DNA of 64,000 bases from contig DRKS01000013.1 of NCBI GenBank assembly GCA_011051655.1, positions 1 to 64,000 of the forward strand, read 5' to 3'. The notes under the pieces were generated by a model that was given only the letters and a program-made list of their open reading frames with translations, did not search any database and was not told the origin of the DNA. Below are positions 8,424-17,336 of the stretch, piece by piece. The translations under genes and the position numbers were made by a program. Position 1 is the first letter of the stretch. Every line of letters begins with the position of its first letter. The DNA is from Sedimenticola sp. (GTDB lineage: Bacteria; Pseudomonadota; Gammaproteobacteria; Chromatiales; Chromatiaceae).

Positions 8424-9657
8424 GCAGCCCCTTCGACGGTTCGATCCGGGTGGCGCGGTAAGCGGCCAGGGCCGATGAAAGAAGGGCGCAGAGCAGGGTC
8501 GCCGCCAGGCTGAAGGCCAGGTGGGACGGCAGCAGGCGGCACAGCCCCTCGAACTGGCCGGACGCCCGGGCGAAATAATTGTTGATCAGAATACTGATGA
8601 ACCCGAAAAGCACAATCGCCAGCCCCCCGCCGCACAAGGCGATGAGCGCAGACTGAACCATGGGGAAGAACATAATGACCGATGAGGGAAACCCCAGCAG
8701 TTGCAGCACGCTCAGCTCCCGGCGTTTGCGCTCGACATTCACCCACATGCTGGCGCCGAAAGAGAGCAAATAACCCGCCACCCCGATAAAGGCGATCATC
8801 AGATAGGTGGAGGTGAGATAGCGGTCGAACAGCCTCACCTCTTCGATGGCCTTGGCCTGGGTGATCACTTCATAACCCTGCCCGCCGCCGGCCAGCAGAT
8901 CACGCACGACCGGAACATCGTCCAGGCCGCGGACATAGAGACGAAAACCGGAAAAATAGCGGGGGCCGCTGAAGGGTTCGCCCTCGCCCCAGCCCAGTTC
9001 CGGAACGGCATAACCGTCCCGGTAGTCCTCGATGGCGGCCAGCAGTTGGGGTGAAACAAAGCCGCCCTTGCGGGCGAACACGCTGTCCGGGACCACCCCG
9101 GTCACCCGGAGTAAAACCTGTTCCCGCGACCACCGGCCACCCCGCTTGCGCCGCACGCTGGCCTTGACTCTGTCACCCGTCTTGGCCCCCATCAGCCGGG
9201 CGGTCCGGGCGGAAATGACAATGGACTCTTTGTCCGCAGGCGCCTTGGCATGGCCCTGGAGCAACGGATCCCCCGGGGCGGAGGGAATCAGCTCCACCGT
9301 GGCGCGCTCCCCCCCCGGCCCTTCGGGGCGCAGATCGATCGTGGCCGCCGCGCCCCTGGTGCGGGGGATGACGAAGGCGACCTCATCCCGGGCCGCCATG
9401 TTCTCGAACCAGTCCTGATCGAAACGCCCATGGCCGACCAGGCGGATCTCCCGGTTCCGGGGGTCTTCCACCAGCTCACGCGCAAGATTGTCGATAACAC
9501 CAAACTTGAGGCCGAACAGCACCAACAGCGGGGTAAGGACAGCCGCCAGCGCCAACACCAGCACCAATGAGGCCAGCTTCTGGTGCAACAGATCCCGCGC
9601 CGCCAGCCGGGCGATCTGGGACGCTGTGGCGCCTGAATTGCCGGCCGGAGCACTCAC
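8413..9657 (-). CDS. FtsX/LolE-like ABC transporter permease (TagS-like)
   Basis: A 414-residue inner-membrane protein with the FtsX/MacB-type layout: a first membrane helix at about residues 28-51, a large periplasmic domain (60-270), then three membrane helices (YLMIAFIGVAGYLLSFGA; FPMVQSALIALCGGGLAIVL; LAFSLAATLLCALLSSALAA). The cytoplasmic loop NVERKRRELSVLQLLGF is the coupling motif typical of the family. The start is GTG at 9657, overlapping the stop of the ATPase gene by 4 bp (GTGA), so the two are translated together. With the LolD-like partner it would form a mechanotransmission complex rather than a classical importer. The neighbourhood with an FGE-fold protein and a vWA protein matches TagT-TagS of type VI signalling. 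Confidence 0.8.
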   Translation of the reverse strand: MSAPAGNSGATASQIARLAARDLLHQKLASLVLVLALAAVLTPLLVLFGLKFGVIDNLARELVEDPRNREIRLVGHGRFDQDWFENMAARDEVAFVIPRTRGAAATIDLRPEGPGGERATVELIPSAPGDPLLQGHAKAPADKESIVISARTARLMGAKTGDRVKASVRRKRGGRWSREQVLLRVTGVVPDSVFARKGGFVSPQLLAAIEDYRDGYAVPELGWGEGEPFSGPRYFSGFRLYVRGLDDVPVVRDLLAGGGQGYEVITQAKAIEEVRLFDRYLTSTYLMIAFIGVAGYLLSFGASMWVNVERKRRELSVLQLLGFPSSVIMFFPMVQSALIALCGGGLAIVLFGFISILINNYFARASGQFEGLCRLLPSHLAFSLAATLLCALLSSALAAYRATRIEPSKGLREL

Positions 9658-10379
9658 GAGTGAAACTCCGATCGCAATACGCCTTTCTCATCCACCTGCT
9701 CATGATGAAGCCTGGTCAGCCCCAGCTCAGTGACCCGCGCCCAATCATGACTGGCCACCAGAAGCGTTATGTTGCGCTGGGCCGCCAACTCCACAAAAAG
9801 CTCCATCACCTCGGCCGCCGTATGCGGATCCAGCGAAGCGGTGGGCTCATCCGCCAGAACCACACTGGGCTCATGGGACAGGGCGCGGGCCACGGCCACC
9901 CGCTGGCGCTGCCCTACCGACAGGGTGGCGGGCAACTTTTCAAGCTGATCGCCGATCTTCAGGCGCTCGGCCAGGGCCCGGGGCACGCCATTCACGGGGA
10001 GACCGCACAGGCGCCGCGGCAATTCGATGTTCTCGCGCACGGTGATGAAAGGGAGCAACCCGCCGGTCTGGAGGACATAGCCGATATGGCGTCCGCGAAG
10101 CCCCGCCAGCCGATCCATGCGGCGACTGCTCCAGGCCTCATGGATGTCAGTGCTGTTTCCCGTTTCCGGCTCAAAACGGAATGCTTTACTGGTGGTGGGC
10201 TCCAGGGTCATGGCCAGGATATCCAGCAGGGTGCTCTTGCCACAGCCGCTCTGCCCCAGCACCGCGATCCGCTGGCCGGCCTTGATGTCCAGGCGGGGAA
10301 TCGAGAGTTGGAACTCCTCGTCCGGTGCGGCCCATGTTTTTGTCACACCGCGCAGGCTGAATATGGTGCGGGCGCTCAT
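9654..10379 (-). CDS. LolD/MacB-like ABC transporter ATPase (TagT-like)
   Basis: A 241-residue ATP-binding subunit. Walker A GQSGCGKST (42-50), Q-loop near VLQTGGLLP (102-110), signature LSVGQ (153-157) and Walker B VVLADEP (173-179) are intact, followed by TASLD and the switch histidine in LLVASHDWARVT. It belongs to the LolD/FtsE/MacB branch that works with FtsX-fold permeases, encoded immediately downstream with a 4-bp overlap. It acts at the cytoplasmic face of the inner membrane. The ATG at 10379 is 34 bp after the stop of the vWA gene, in the same operon. Confidence 0.87.
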   Translation of the reverse strand: MSARTIFSLRGVTKTWAAPDEEFQLSIPRLDIKAGQRIAVLGQSGCGKSTLLDILAMTLEPTTSKAFRFEPETGNSTDIHEAWSSRRMDRLAGLRGRHIGYVLQTGGLLPFITVRENIELPRRLCGLPVNGVPRALAERLKIGDQLEKLPATLSVGQRQRVAVARALSHEPSVVLADEPTASLDPHTAAEVMELFVELAAQRNITLLVASHDWARVTELGLTRLHHEQVDEKGVLRSEFHS

Positions 10380-10413
10380 GAGGCGGGGTTCGGCGAATTC
10401 ACTATATTCTGAT

Positions 10414-12387
10414 TCAGGGCAGATCGGTCAGGGAGATCGGATAGACCGCATCGCCCTTGATGCGGCCGTCATCCAGCGTGATCCACAGGTCCTGGTTGTC
10501 GTGGATGTCCTGGTAGAGCTGAATCTTGGCCTCGATGTCGTCGATCACCTCCTGGCGTTCACCGGCGCCCATGGCCAGCCAGGACTCCTTGTCGATCCCG
10601 GTGAGGGCGCTCTGATAAGGCAGGCCCTCGAGATATTCCCCAAGCACCACCGAGTCCCCCAGGGTCTTGGCGCGGGCCAGCTCGGAGGAGTCCCGCTGGG
10701 CCAGGATCAGCAGTTTGCGCACCTGGGTGAAAAAGTCCTGGGGGGCCAGCTCGGTCAGATCGCCCGCCTCTATGATTTGCCGCAACGCCATCTGCAGGTC
10801 ACTGAGCTGGTCCTTGGTCAGCAGCACCCGGATCTCCAACGCCAGCTTGCGCCGGTCCTGGGCGCTGCGCTCCGCCACCCAGGCCTCGAACACCTCCGGC
10901 GCCGGCGTGCCCTTGGTGCGCCCCAGGTAGGCCAGGCGCATGGCGTGGCCGAGCCTGTCGATATCCCTGCTGCGGCCGGCCTTCGCCCTGCTCTTGTTCC
11001 GGGCCCCTTCCAGATACGCCGCCGCTTCGGCCCCGAGCTGGCTGATCAGACCATCGGCCAGCTGCTCCACCTCGGCCCCGAATTGCCTGGCCCCGGCCGC
11101 AAGCGCATAGTAAAAGGGCGGCAGATTGGGCCAGCGCGACAGGGCCTTGTATTGGGCCTCGGCCCGTTCGTGATCATGCCTGCCTTCCGGCGTGCGCAGG
11201 TGCAGCGTCAACAAGGCCACACCCCGGGACTGGGCCTTGGAGTTCAGCTCCCGCGCATTGAGCCTGGTGGTGCTGTAACGGTTGCTGCCGGAACGGGCGC
11301 TGGCGTCGGTGACAAGCACCACGAAGCGCCCGCCATAGGGCTCCCAGTCCAGCCTGGTGAGGGCCGCATCGACGCCGGCGAAGGCGTCTTCGGAAAAGCC
11401 CTTGCTGGAGATCCCGGACTCCGTCATCGCCTTGGCCTCGGACAGCAGCGCCGCGCAATCACGACCGCCCTTGAAATCCGCAAACAATCTGGATGTGTAC
11501 TCGAGCTCCGGCCGGGCCTTCAGGCTGTCGCGGAAGCCGATGAGTGCAAAATGGAAGCGATCCCGCCACTTTGTGGTCTGGGTCTTTTCACAGATGCGCC
11601 TTATGGCGTCCCGGGTCTGGTCGATATAGGGGCCCATGGAGCGAGTGGTGTCGATGACGAAGGCGATGGCCACCTTAAAGCCCGCAAGCGGATCGCCCTC
11701 CTGGCCGGCGACCGGCCTGACGGTCTCTTTCTGGATATTCTTATTGACCACCGCCACCTTCAGCACCTTGGTGGAAAAATCATCATCCGCTTCGAAATGG
11801 TCGAGAATAGGAAGAAGATAAAAATTCCGGCGGGGGTCGATGAAGGTGTCCGGCTCCATGGCGATGACCGGGGAATCCGCCACGCCCTTTTCCGCCTCCT
11901 TGCGGAAATGTCCGGCCAGCCCTGCGCCGATTTCGGATTCGAGCACCTCGACCAGGGTCTCGCGATCACGAAAGAACAGGGCCGGCAGCCGGTTCCCCGG
12001 CCTGGTGAAAAGCCCCACCAGCATTTGCCGCCATTCCACCAGCTGCTTTGCCGGAATCCAGCCGCTGATATTCCCGCGGCTGGAGGGGCTGACCTGCATC
12101 CACTGCGCGCCATCGACCAGTTTCCTGGCGTAAACGTAGAAGATCGAAAACGGCGGCACGCGGGATATCACCCGGGCCCGGGCGTCGGGGGCCTCGTGGA
12201 TTTCCGCGCCCACGCGGGTCAGCACGCGCTGATAGAGGGTCTTCTTGCCTTCCATCCGCAGCGGGCGAAGGGGTTCCTGCCCCGCGGCCACCCCGGCCAG
12301 GGCAAGCCCGGCGAACGCCAGCACCAGCGACAGGGCCAGGCCCCCGCCGGCGCGCAGTAACGTCCGCCTTGGATCTCTGACTCGCAT
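10414..12387 (-). CDS. Exported vWA-domain protein (PpkA periplasmic part-like)
   Basis: A 657-residue protein with an N-terminal signal or anchor (LALSLVLAFAGLALAGVAAG), an SH3-like region (about 50-125, YQRVLTRVGAEIHEAPDARA...SGWIPAKQLVEW) and a von Willebrand factor A domain starting at VAIAFVIDTTRSMGPYIDQ (about 239-257). The metal site keeps D246, T248 and S250. A long helical C-terminal region follows. The order SH3-like, then vWA resembles the periplasmic half of the type VI kinase PpkA, but the cytoplasmic kinase domain is missing. Upstream by 25 bp is a Sel1 protein; downstream are the ATPase, permease and FGE-fold genes. I infer a periplasmic partner of the TagR-like protein. Some annotators may call it simply a vWA protein. 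Confidence 0.78.
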   Translation of the reverse strand: MRVRDPRRTLLRAGGGLALSLVLAFAGLALAGVAAGQEPLRPLRMEGKKTLYQRVLTRVGAEIHEAPDARARVISRVPPFSIFYVYARKLVDGAQWMQVSPSSRGNISGWIPAKQLVEWRQMLVGLFTRPGNRLPALFFRDRETLVEVLESEIGAGLAGHFRKEAEKGVADSPVIAMEPDTFIDPRRNFYLLPILDHFEADDDFSTKVLKVAVVNKNIQKETVRPVAGQEGDPLAGFKVAIAFVIDTTRSMGPYIDQTRDAIRRICEKTQTTKWRDRFHFALIGFRDSLKARPELEYTSRLFADFKGGRDCAALLSEAKAMTESGISSKGFSEDAFAGVDAALTRLDWEPYGGRFVVLVTDASARSGSNRYSTTRLNARELNSKAQSRGVALLTLHLRTPEGRHDHERAEAQYKALSRWPNLPPFYYALAAGARQFGAEVEQLADGLISQLGAEAAAYLEGARNKSRAKAGRSRDIDRLGHAMRLAYLGRTKGTPAPEVFEAWVAERSAQDRRKLALEIRVLLTKDQLSDLQMALRQIIEAGDLTELAPQDFFTQVRKLLILAQRDSSELARAKTLGDSVVLGEYLEGLPYQSALTGIDKESWLAMGAGERQEVIDDIEAKIQLYQDIHDNQDLWITLDDGRIKGDAVYPISLTDLP

Positions 12388-12412
12388 CTCAGGTCTGCAT
12401 GGGAACCGCCGG

Positions 12413-12934
12413 TTATCGCTTCATTTTCTGCAAAATCCGCTGGGCCGCCGTATCTCCCCTCTCTGCTTCCTCCCGCAGGTGGGCAATCAATCTGTTGCGC
12501 CGCGATTCAGCCTGCGGCTCCCCGTTTTTCAGCGCCTGATCGTACCATTGCAGCGCCTTGCGGGGGTTTGGCTTGGTGAAGGCCGTCTTGCTGGGGTCGA
12601 AGTGCTCGATGGCGAAGGTTGCCGGATCGTACATCTCGCCGATGACCATGGCCGACCAGCCGTCGCCCTTCCTGGCCGCCTGCTTGAACAGCAGAAAGGC
12701 CTTGTCCGGGTCCCCCGCCTGGAAGAACCTCAGGCCGTGCTGGCGGATCTCCGCGCCTTCCTTGTCCGCCAGGCTCTCGATCAGCCGCTCCCAGGGCAAA
12801 GGCTCCACCTTGGCGGCCGGCGCCTCGGTCAGGCTCGCGGGCGCCCTGGGGGTGCGCGAAGACATCAGCCAGGCGGCCCCCGCCCCCAACAGAACGATCA
12901 GGGCCGCAACCGGGATCCAGGCCTTTGTTTTCAT
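12413..12934 (-). CDS. Membrane-anchored Sel1-repeat protein
   Basis: A 173-residue protein with an N-terminal membrane helix (WIPVAALIVLLGAGAAWLM) and Sel1/TPR-like repeats (AFLLFKQAARKGDGWSAMVIGEMYDP; WYDQALKNGEPQAESRRNRL). The repeats are clearly related to the C-terminal part of the FGE-fold protein at the end of the same operon: DKAFLLFKQAARKGDGWSAM here, DKALLLFKTAARKGDAWSAL there. This suggests the tail of that gene arose by duplication or fusion of this module. It is the first gene of the five-gene minus-strand operon. Likely role: a scaffold at the inner membrane for the neighbouring sensing complex. Confidence 0.75.
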   Translation of the reverse strand: MKTKAWIPVAALIVLLGAGAAWLMSSRTPRAPASLTEAPAAKVEPLPWERLIESLADKEGAEIRQHGLRFFQAGDPDKAFLLFKQAARKGDGWSAMVIGEMYDPATFAIEHFDPSKTAFTKPNPRKALQWYDQALKNGEPQAESRRNRLIAHLREEAERGDTAAQRILQKMKR

Positions 12935-12959
12935 TCAGCGCAATCCAGGAGCCTCGGGT

Positions 12960-13409
12960 TTAGGATGGACTGGCTGCACAGGGGGCGATTTCAACCAGAT
13001 CCAGCTCGAAATTTAGCGCCTTTCCCGCCATGGGGTGGTTTCCGTCCACCGTGATGCTGTCATCATTGACCTCGGTCACGGTCAGGATATGGGTTTGTCC
13101 ATCCGGGCTGCTGGCCTGGAGCTGGAGGCCAACGGCCAGTTCGATCTCCTCCGGGATCTCCGCCCGGTCGACCTGCTGCACCAGCTGGGGCCGGTGTTCG
13201 CCATAGGCCTCTTCCGCGGGGATATGGATGGTTTTCTTCTCCCCCACGCTCATGCCTTCCAGCCCCCGCTCGAAACCCGGTATGACTTCGCCTTTGCCGA
13301 GGGTGACCACCAGGGGCTCCGCCCCCACGGATGTATCGAACTGGGTGCCGTCATCGAAGGTGCCCGTGTAGTGAACTTTCACCGTGTCGCCGGATTTGGC
13401 CTGGGTCAT
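12960..13409 (-). CDS. FKBP-type peptidyl-prolyl isomerase (SlyD/FkpB-like)
   Basis: A cytoplasmic prolyl isomerase of 149 residues. The FKBP fold is clear: VKVHYTGTFDDGTQFDTS, LGKGEVIPGFERGLEGMSVGE, then an insert-in-flap domain (about 70-125) with EEAYGEHRPQLVQQV and VDGNHPMAGKALNFELDLVEI, as in SlyD and FkpB. The metal-binding His/Cys tail of E. coli SlyD is absent. I start at the ATG at 13409, which has AGAGGA upstream; an in-frame TTG at 13430 would add seven residues. The gene stands alone on the minus strand between the sensing operon and the helicase. Confidence 0.9.
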   Translation of the reverse strand: MTQAKSGDTVKVHYTGTFDDGTQFDTSVGAEPLVVTLGKGEVIPGFERGLEGMSVGEKKTIHIPAEEAYGEHRPQLVQQVDRAEIPEEIELAVGLQLQASSPDGQTHILTVTEVNDDSITVDGNHPMAGKALNFELDLVEIAPCAASPS

Positions 13410-13549
13410 TTTATGATCCTCTGTTTTCAATTTAATTTAAAGAATCCGCAGTATACCAGACAGGGTAAATATTCCAGCGGCGCGCTCCAGGCGTCAACAC
13501 CGGCGGGGCCGGGGTAACGCGTAAAAATCATCCGGCGCTTTGCCGCGGG

Positions 13550-15322
13550 TCAGCCCCGTTTCCCGGGCGCGCGGGCCCTGGGGCCCTGCCGCCCGGATTT
13601 CCCGTCCGGCTTCCCGGAGCCGCTTTGCCTCCTTCCGGGCGCATGCCCTCTTCCGCCCGCGCCGCCTTCATCCAGGCGCCGGATGCGCAGCGCCTGGCCG
13701 CACACATAGACCCTGCGCAGGTGCTTTTCGATCTCCCGCGGCATGCCTTCCGGCAGGTCCACGGTGCTGTAGTCATCATGAATGCCGATATAGCCGATGT
13801 ATTTGCCCTCGACACCCGCCTCGTTGGCGATGGCGCCGACGATTTCGCGGGGGCCCGCCCCGTGCCGGCGTCCCACCTCTATGCGGTAGCGGACGCGGGG
13901 GATGCCATCGTCCTCACGCTCCTTCCCACCGCCCTTGCCGGCATCCCTCTGTTTCCGCCGCCCCGGTTCGGGACGCTGCCGCCGCGGCGGGCCCTTCAGC
14001 TCCTCCACCACGAAGGGCCGCTCCCGCTGGCTCAGATAAGTAAGGGCGGCGGCGATGTCCATGACCGCCATCTCCTGCTCGTTTTCGATACGGCTCACCA
14101 GGCGATAATAAAAATCCAGGTCCTGGGTCCTTACTGTCTCCCGCAGGAGTTCCATGAACCGCTCGATGCGGTGTTCACCCAGGTCATCCGCCGACGGCAG
14201 GGTCATTGGCGGAATCTTCTGGCGCGTGGCCCGCTCGATGGATTTGAGCAGGTGGCGCTCACGGGGGGCCACGAACAACAGGGCCTTGCCTTCCCGGCCG
14301 GCCCGGCCGGTGCGGCCGATACGGTGGACATAGGCCTCCGGGTCATAGGGGATATCGTAGTTGACCACATGGCTGATGCGCTCGACATCCAGCCCCCGGG
14401 CGGCGATATCCGTGGCCACCACAATGTCCAGCTTGCCGCGCCTCAGGCGCTCGACGGTGCGCTCGCGCATGGTCTGGTTCATATCCCCGTTGAGCGCCTC
14501 GGCGGAGAAGCCGTGGGCCTCCAGCTTCTCCGCCACTTCCGCCGTGGCGGTCTTGGTGCGCACGAAGACGATCATGGCGTCGAATTCCTCCACCTCGAGC
14601 ACCCGCGTGAGGGCATCCATTTTGTGGGAGGGCGTCACCACGCAGTGGCGTTGTTCGATGGTGGTGACCGTTTCGGTCTTGCCGGCCACCTTGATCTCAA
14701 CGGGATCATGCAGATGCCTTCTGGCGACGCGGCGGATAGCGCCCGGCATGGTGGCGGAAAACAGGGCGACGCGCCGCTTCCCGGGGGCCTGCTCGAAAAT
14801 CCATTCGATGTCATCCACAAACCCCATGTTCAGCATCTCATCGGCCTCATCCAGCACCAGGGTCTTGAGGCCCTTCAGCGAGAGGCTGCCCCGGCGCAGA
14901 TGATCCATGACGCGCCCGGGCGTCCCGACGATGACATGGACGCCGCGTTTGAGCTGGCGCAGCTGGGTGGACATGCCCGTACCGCCATACAGGGGCAAGA
15001 CATGAAATCCCTTCATATTGTGGGCATAACTCTGGAACGCCTCGGCCACCTGCAGGGCCAGCTCCCGCGTCGGGGCGAGCACCAATGCCTGGGGGTCGCG
15101 GCTCTTCAAATCGATCATGCTCAGCACCGGCAGGGCAAACGCCGCTGTCTTGCCGGTTCCCGTCTGGGCCTGCCCCAGGAGATCCCGCCCCTCCAGAAGA
15201 TGCGGGATGCACTGTTCCTGAATTGGCGTAGGGGTCTCATAGCCAAGGTCCTGTATGGCCTCGAGCACAGCGGGGGCAAGTCCGAGACGGCCGAAACCGG
15301 CGGACGAAGGGGCGGAATCCAT
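13550..15322 (-). CDS. deaD: DEAD-box ATP-dependent RNA helicase
   Basis: A 590-residue RNA helicase of the DeaD/CsdA group. All core motifs are present: Q motif with PTPIQEQCIP, Walker A AQTGTGKT, PTRELALQ, DEAD box (VLDEADEML), SAT (FSATMP), and the second RecA domain with ARGLDVERIS and HRIGRTGRAGREG. The C-terminus carries a DbpA-type RNA-binding domain (RYRIEVGRRHGAGPREIVGA...GYIGIHDDYSTVDLP) and ends in a basic Gly/Arg-rich tail. These enzymes act in ribosome assembly and cold-shock mRNA turnover. The ATG at 15322 has GAGGT about 8 bases upstream and is preferred over one at 15352. It is divergent from ccsA, sharing the 154-bp gap. Confidence 0.93.
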   Translation of the reverse strand: MDSAPSSAGFGRLGLAPAVLEAIQDLGYETPTPIQEQCIPHLLEGRDLLGQAQTGTGKTAAFALPVLSMIDLKSRDPQALVLAPTRELALQVAEAFQSYAHNMKGFHVLPLYGGTGMSTQLRQLKRGVHVIVGTPGRVMDHLRRGSLSLKGLKTLVLDEADEMLNMGFVDDIEWIFEQAPGKRRVALFSATMPGAIRRVARRHLHDPVEIKVAGKTETVTTIEQRHCVVTPSHKMDALTRVLEVEEFDAMIVFVRTKTATAEVAEKLEAHGFSAEALNGDMNQTMRERTVERLRRGKLDIVVATDIAARGLDVERISHVVNYDIPYDPEAYVHRIGRTGRAGREGKALLFVAPRERHLLKSIERATRQKIPPMTLPSADDLGEHRIERFMELLRETVRTQDLDFYYRLVSRIENEQEMAVMDIAAALTYLSQRERPFVVEELKGPPRRQRPEPGRRKQRDAGKGGGKEREDDGIPRVRYRIEVGRRHGAGPREIVGAIANEAGVEGKYIGYIGIHDDYSTVDLPEGMPREIEKHLRRVYVCGQALRIRRLDEGGAGGRGHAPGRRQSGSGKPDGKSGRQGPRARAPGKRG

Positions 15323-15476
15323 GGAAATACCTCGGGTTGGGAGACGACCCATCGAATTCGATCGATGGAGGGGCCGGAAAAAAGGGGGTCATCATAACAG
15401 ATTGCAGGCAGCAGGATGACAAACCGGCCGAAATCGGATAGTTTGGCCGCCTTTCAAGATCCACCGGCCCGCCCTC

Positions 15477-16244
15477 ATGCCCGATCCCGCGCTAATCGTC
15501 CGCTACGCCATTACCGCCGCCACCGGCCTGCTGGGGCTGGCGGTCGTCTTTTCCATGTTCGGCAGGCGCAAAGGCGCAACGATTTCACTGGCGGCATTTT
15601 TTTGCCTGAGCATTCTCTTTTTCGGTATCCGCGCCTATCTGAAGGATTTCTTTCCCTTCACGGACAAGGTCGAATCCTTCATGACCCTGTCGGTATTGAT
15701 CGCGCTTTGCGGCATGATCTACCGCAACAAGGTCTCGAACAAGGAGTTTACAACCCTGCTGCTGCTCTCCTTTGCGGCGGCCGTTACGACCTTTGCATTC
15801 AACGACCAGATACGCTTTCCGACTGCCTATCTCAGGACCATCTGGTACCCGGCCCATGTGCCGTTCTCCTTCGCCGCCTATGCCTTCTGGTTTCTGGCGG
15901 GGATCAATGCCCTGTTTGCCATTCGCACCATAAAGACCTCGGCCGGCGGCGTTCCGGACAGGCCCCTGATCACCCGGCTGAACCGCAACGGGTTCATCTT
16001 CTTCACCCTGGCGATGCTGTTCGGCGGGATCTGGGGATACCTGGCGTGGGGCTCCTATTTCATGTGGGATCCGAAGATCCTGTGGTCCGTCATCCTGTGG
16101 CTCTATTACGGAAACCTGCTGCATATCGACAATCTGCCCCGGTTCCGGAAGTGGAAGATCCCACTCTATATCGTCGGCATGGGCATCATCATGATCACCT
16201 TTGTCGGCACCGGTTTCTTCTCCCGCTCCATCCATAAGTTCTGA
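15477..16244 (+). CDS. ccsA: Cytochrome c biogenesis protein CcsA-like
   Basis: A 255-residue integral membrane protein with about seven or eight helices. The haem-handling signature WGSYFMWDPKILWSVILWLY, preceded by GGIWGYLA, matches the tryptophan-rich WWD region of CcsA/CcmC/CcmF proteins. With ResB (next gene, 2 bp away) it forms the system II cytochrome c synthase that exports haem and attaches it to apocytochromes outside the membrane. The ATG at 15477 has no strong ribosome site. The protein is at the short end of the CcsA range. The gene pair is a two-gene operon. Confidence 0.85.
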   Translation: MPDPALIVRYAITAATGLLGLAVVFSMFGRRKGATISLAAFFCLSILFFGIRAYLKDFFPFTDKVESFMTLSVLIALCGMIYRNKVSNKEFTTLLLLSFAAAVTTFAFNDQIRFPTAYLRTIWYPAHVPFSFAAYAFWFLAGINALFAIRTIKTSAGGVPDRPLITRLNRNGFIFFTLAMLFGGIWGYLAWGSYFMWDPKILWSVILWLYYGNLLHIDNLPRFRKWKIPLYIVGMGIIMITFVGTGFFSRSIHKF

Positions 16245-16246
16245 CC

Positions 16247-17275
16247 ATGTTCTATCGCCTGATACAAATCCTCGGGAACCGGAATGCCGGCTTTGTCCTC
16301 TGCCTGATTGTGGTGCTGAACCTGGCGGCGGGCAGCCTGGTCATGAACATGCACCCGGATCTCTATCCGCCCTTTTTTCCCTTCGATCTCAATTTCTTTT
16401 TCCGGCCGGCCATGGGCGTCCACTGGTGGCTCTATCTCTTGCTGGTGACCTTCAGCCTGTTTGGCATCAACCTGATTGCCTGCCTCCTGGAATCCGTCGT
16501 ACGGCTGTGCAACACCACTACAGGCCGGGTGAGACTCTATGTGGGGCTGCTTTTCCATGCCGCCGTCATCCTGACCCTGGCCGCCCATTTTTATGACGGC
16601 TTTTACGGCGGCTCCAGGCAGTTGATGATCACGCCGGAGGCCACGGCCATAGAGGGGATCGGGGATGTCAGCGCCAAATCCATCGCCAGCACCTACCATC
16701 CCGACGGCTCCCTCAAGGACACCGAAGCGGTGCTCCACATCCAGCTCAAGGATGGCGGCGCGCTTGAAAAGACCATCGCCTATAACCAGCCCGCCCTTTT
16801 TGACGGGGCGCAGCGGGAGATCATTATCCAAGGCGGGCAGGAACAACCCGTGGGCATCATACTGATGCGCAAAGACGATGGCGAAGAATTCCCCATGATG
16901 CCCTACAGGCCCCAGGAGCTGCCCGGCGGCCGGCTTACGCTTCAGGGCGTTTATAAAACGAAGACGGGCATCCTGGTGGCCCGGTTTGTGTGGGAACGGA
17001 TTTCCCAGCAGCCCCAGCTCCTGAGCATGGCCCTGCACCGCCGGATGGCGCGGCACAACAAAATCACCGTCGCCGGCAAGACCTACGGCTACAAGGAAAT
17101 GATCGAGGCCCCCGTTGCCGCGGTCATGGTGCGTTACAACCCGTCCATCCCCATCATCCTGATCAGCCTGCTGGTGGCCACCATCGGGACGGTGTTGCAG
17201 ATCCAATATGCCCGTATGCAATCGAAACGCGGCAACAGCACCAATCAGGCCGCCGCTGGTCGGGGCCATGCCTGA
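16247..17275 (+). CDS. resB: Cytochrome c biogenesis protein ResB-like
   Basis: A 342-residue protein with the ResB layout: two early membrane helices (AGFVLCLIVVLNLAAGSLVM; WWLYLLLVTFSLFGINLIAC), a third near residue 100 (LYVGLLFHAAVILTLAAHF), a large periplasmic domain (about 120-300) and a final helix (SIPIILISLLVATIGTVLQI). It would work with CcsA as the periplasmic chaperone/ligase part of system II cytochrome c maturation. Sequence conservation with classic ResB is modest, and the typical family member is longer. The gene starts two bases after the ccsA stop, so they are co-translated. Confidence 0.8.
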   Translation: MFYRLIQILGNRNAGFVLCLIVVLNLAAGSLVMNMHPDLYPPFFPFDLNFFFRPAMGVHWWLYLLLVTFSLFGINLIACLLESVVRLCNTTTGRVRLYVGLLFHAAVILTLAAHFYDGFYGGSRQLMITPEATAIEGIGDVSAKSIASTYHPDGSLKDTEAVLHIQLKDGGALEKTIAYNQPALFDGAQREIIIQGGQEQPVGIILMRKDDGEEFPMMPYRPQELPGGRLTLQGVYKTKTGILVARFVWERISQQPQLLSMALHRRMARHNKITVAGKTYGYKEMIEAPVAAVMVRYNPSIPIILISLLVATIGTVLQIQYARMQSKRGNSTNQAAAGRGHA

Positions 17276-17336
17276 AAAAAGCCAAAAAAAGCGTTTACTA
17301 TGAGGATTCCGGACGATAAAGTACACGCCCTAAATA

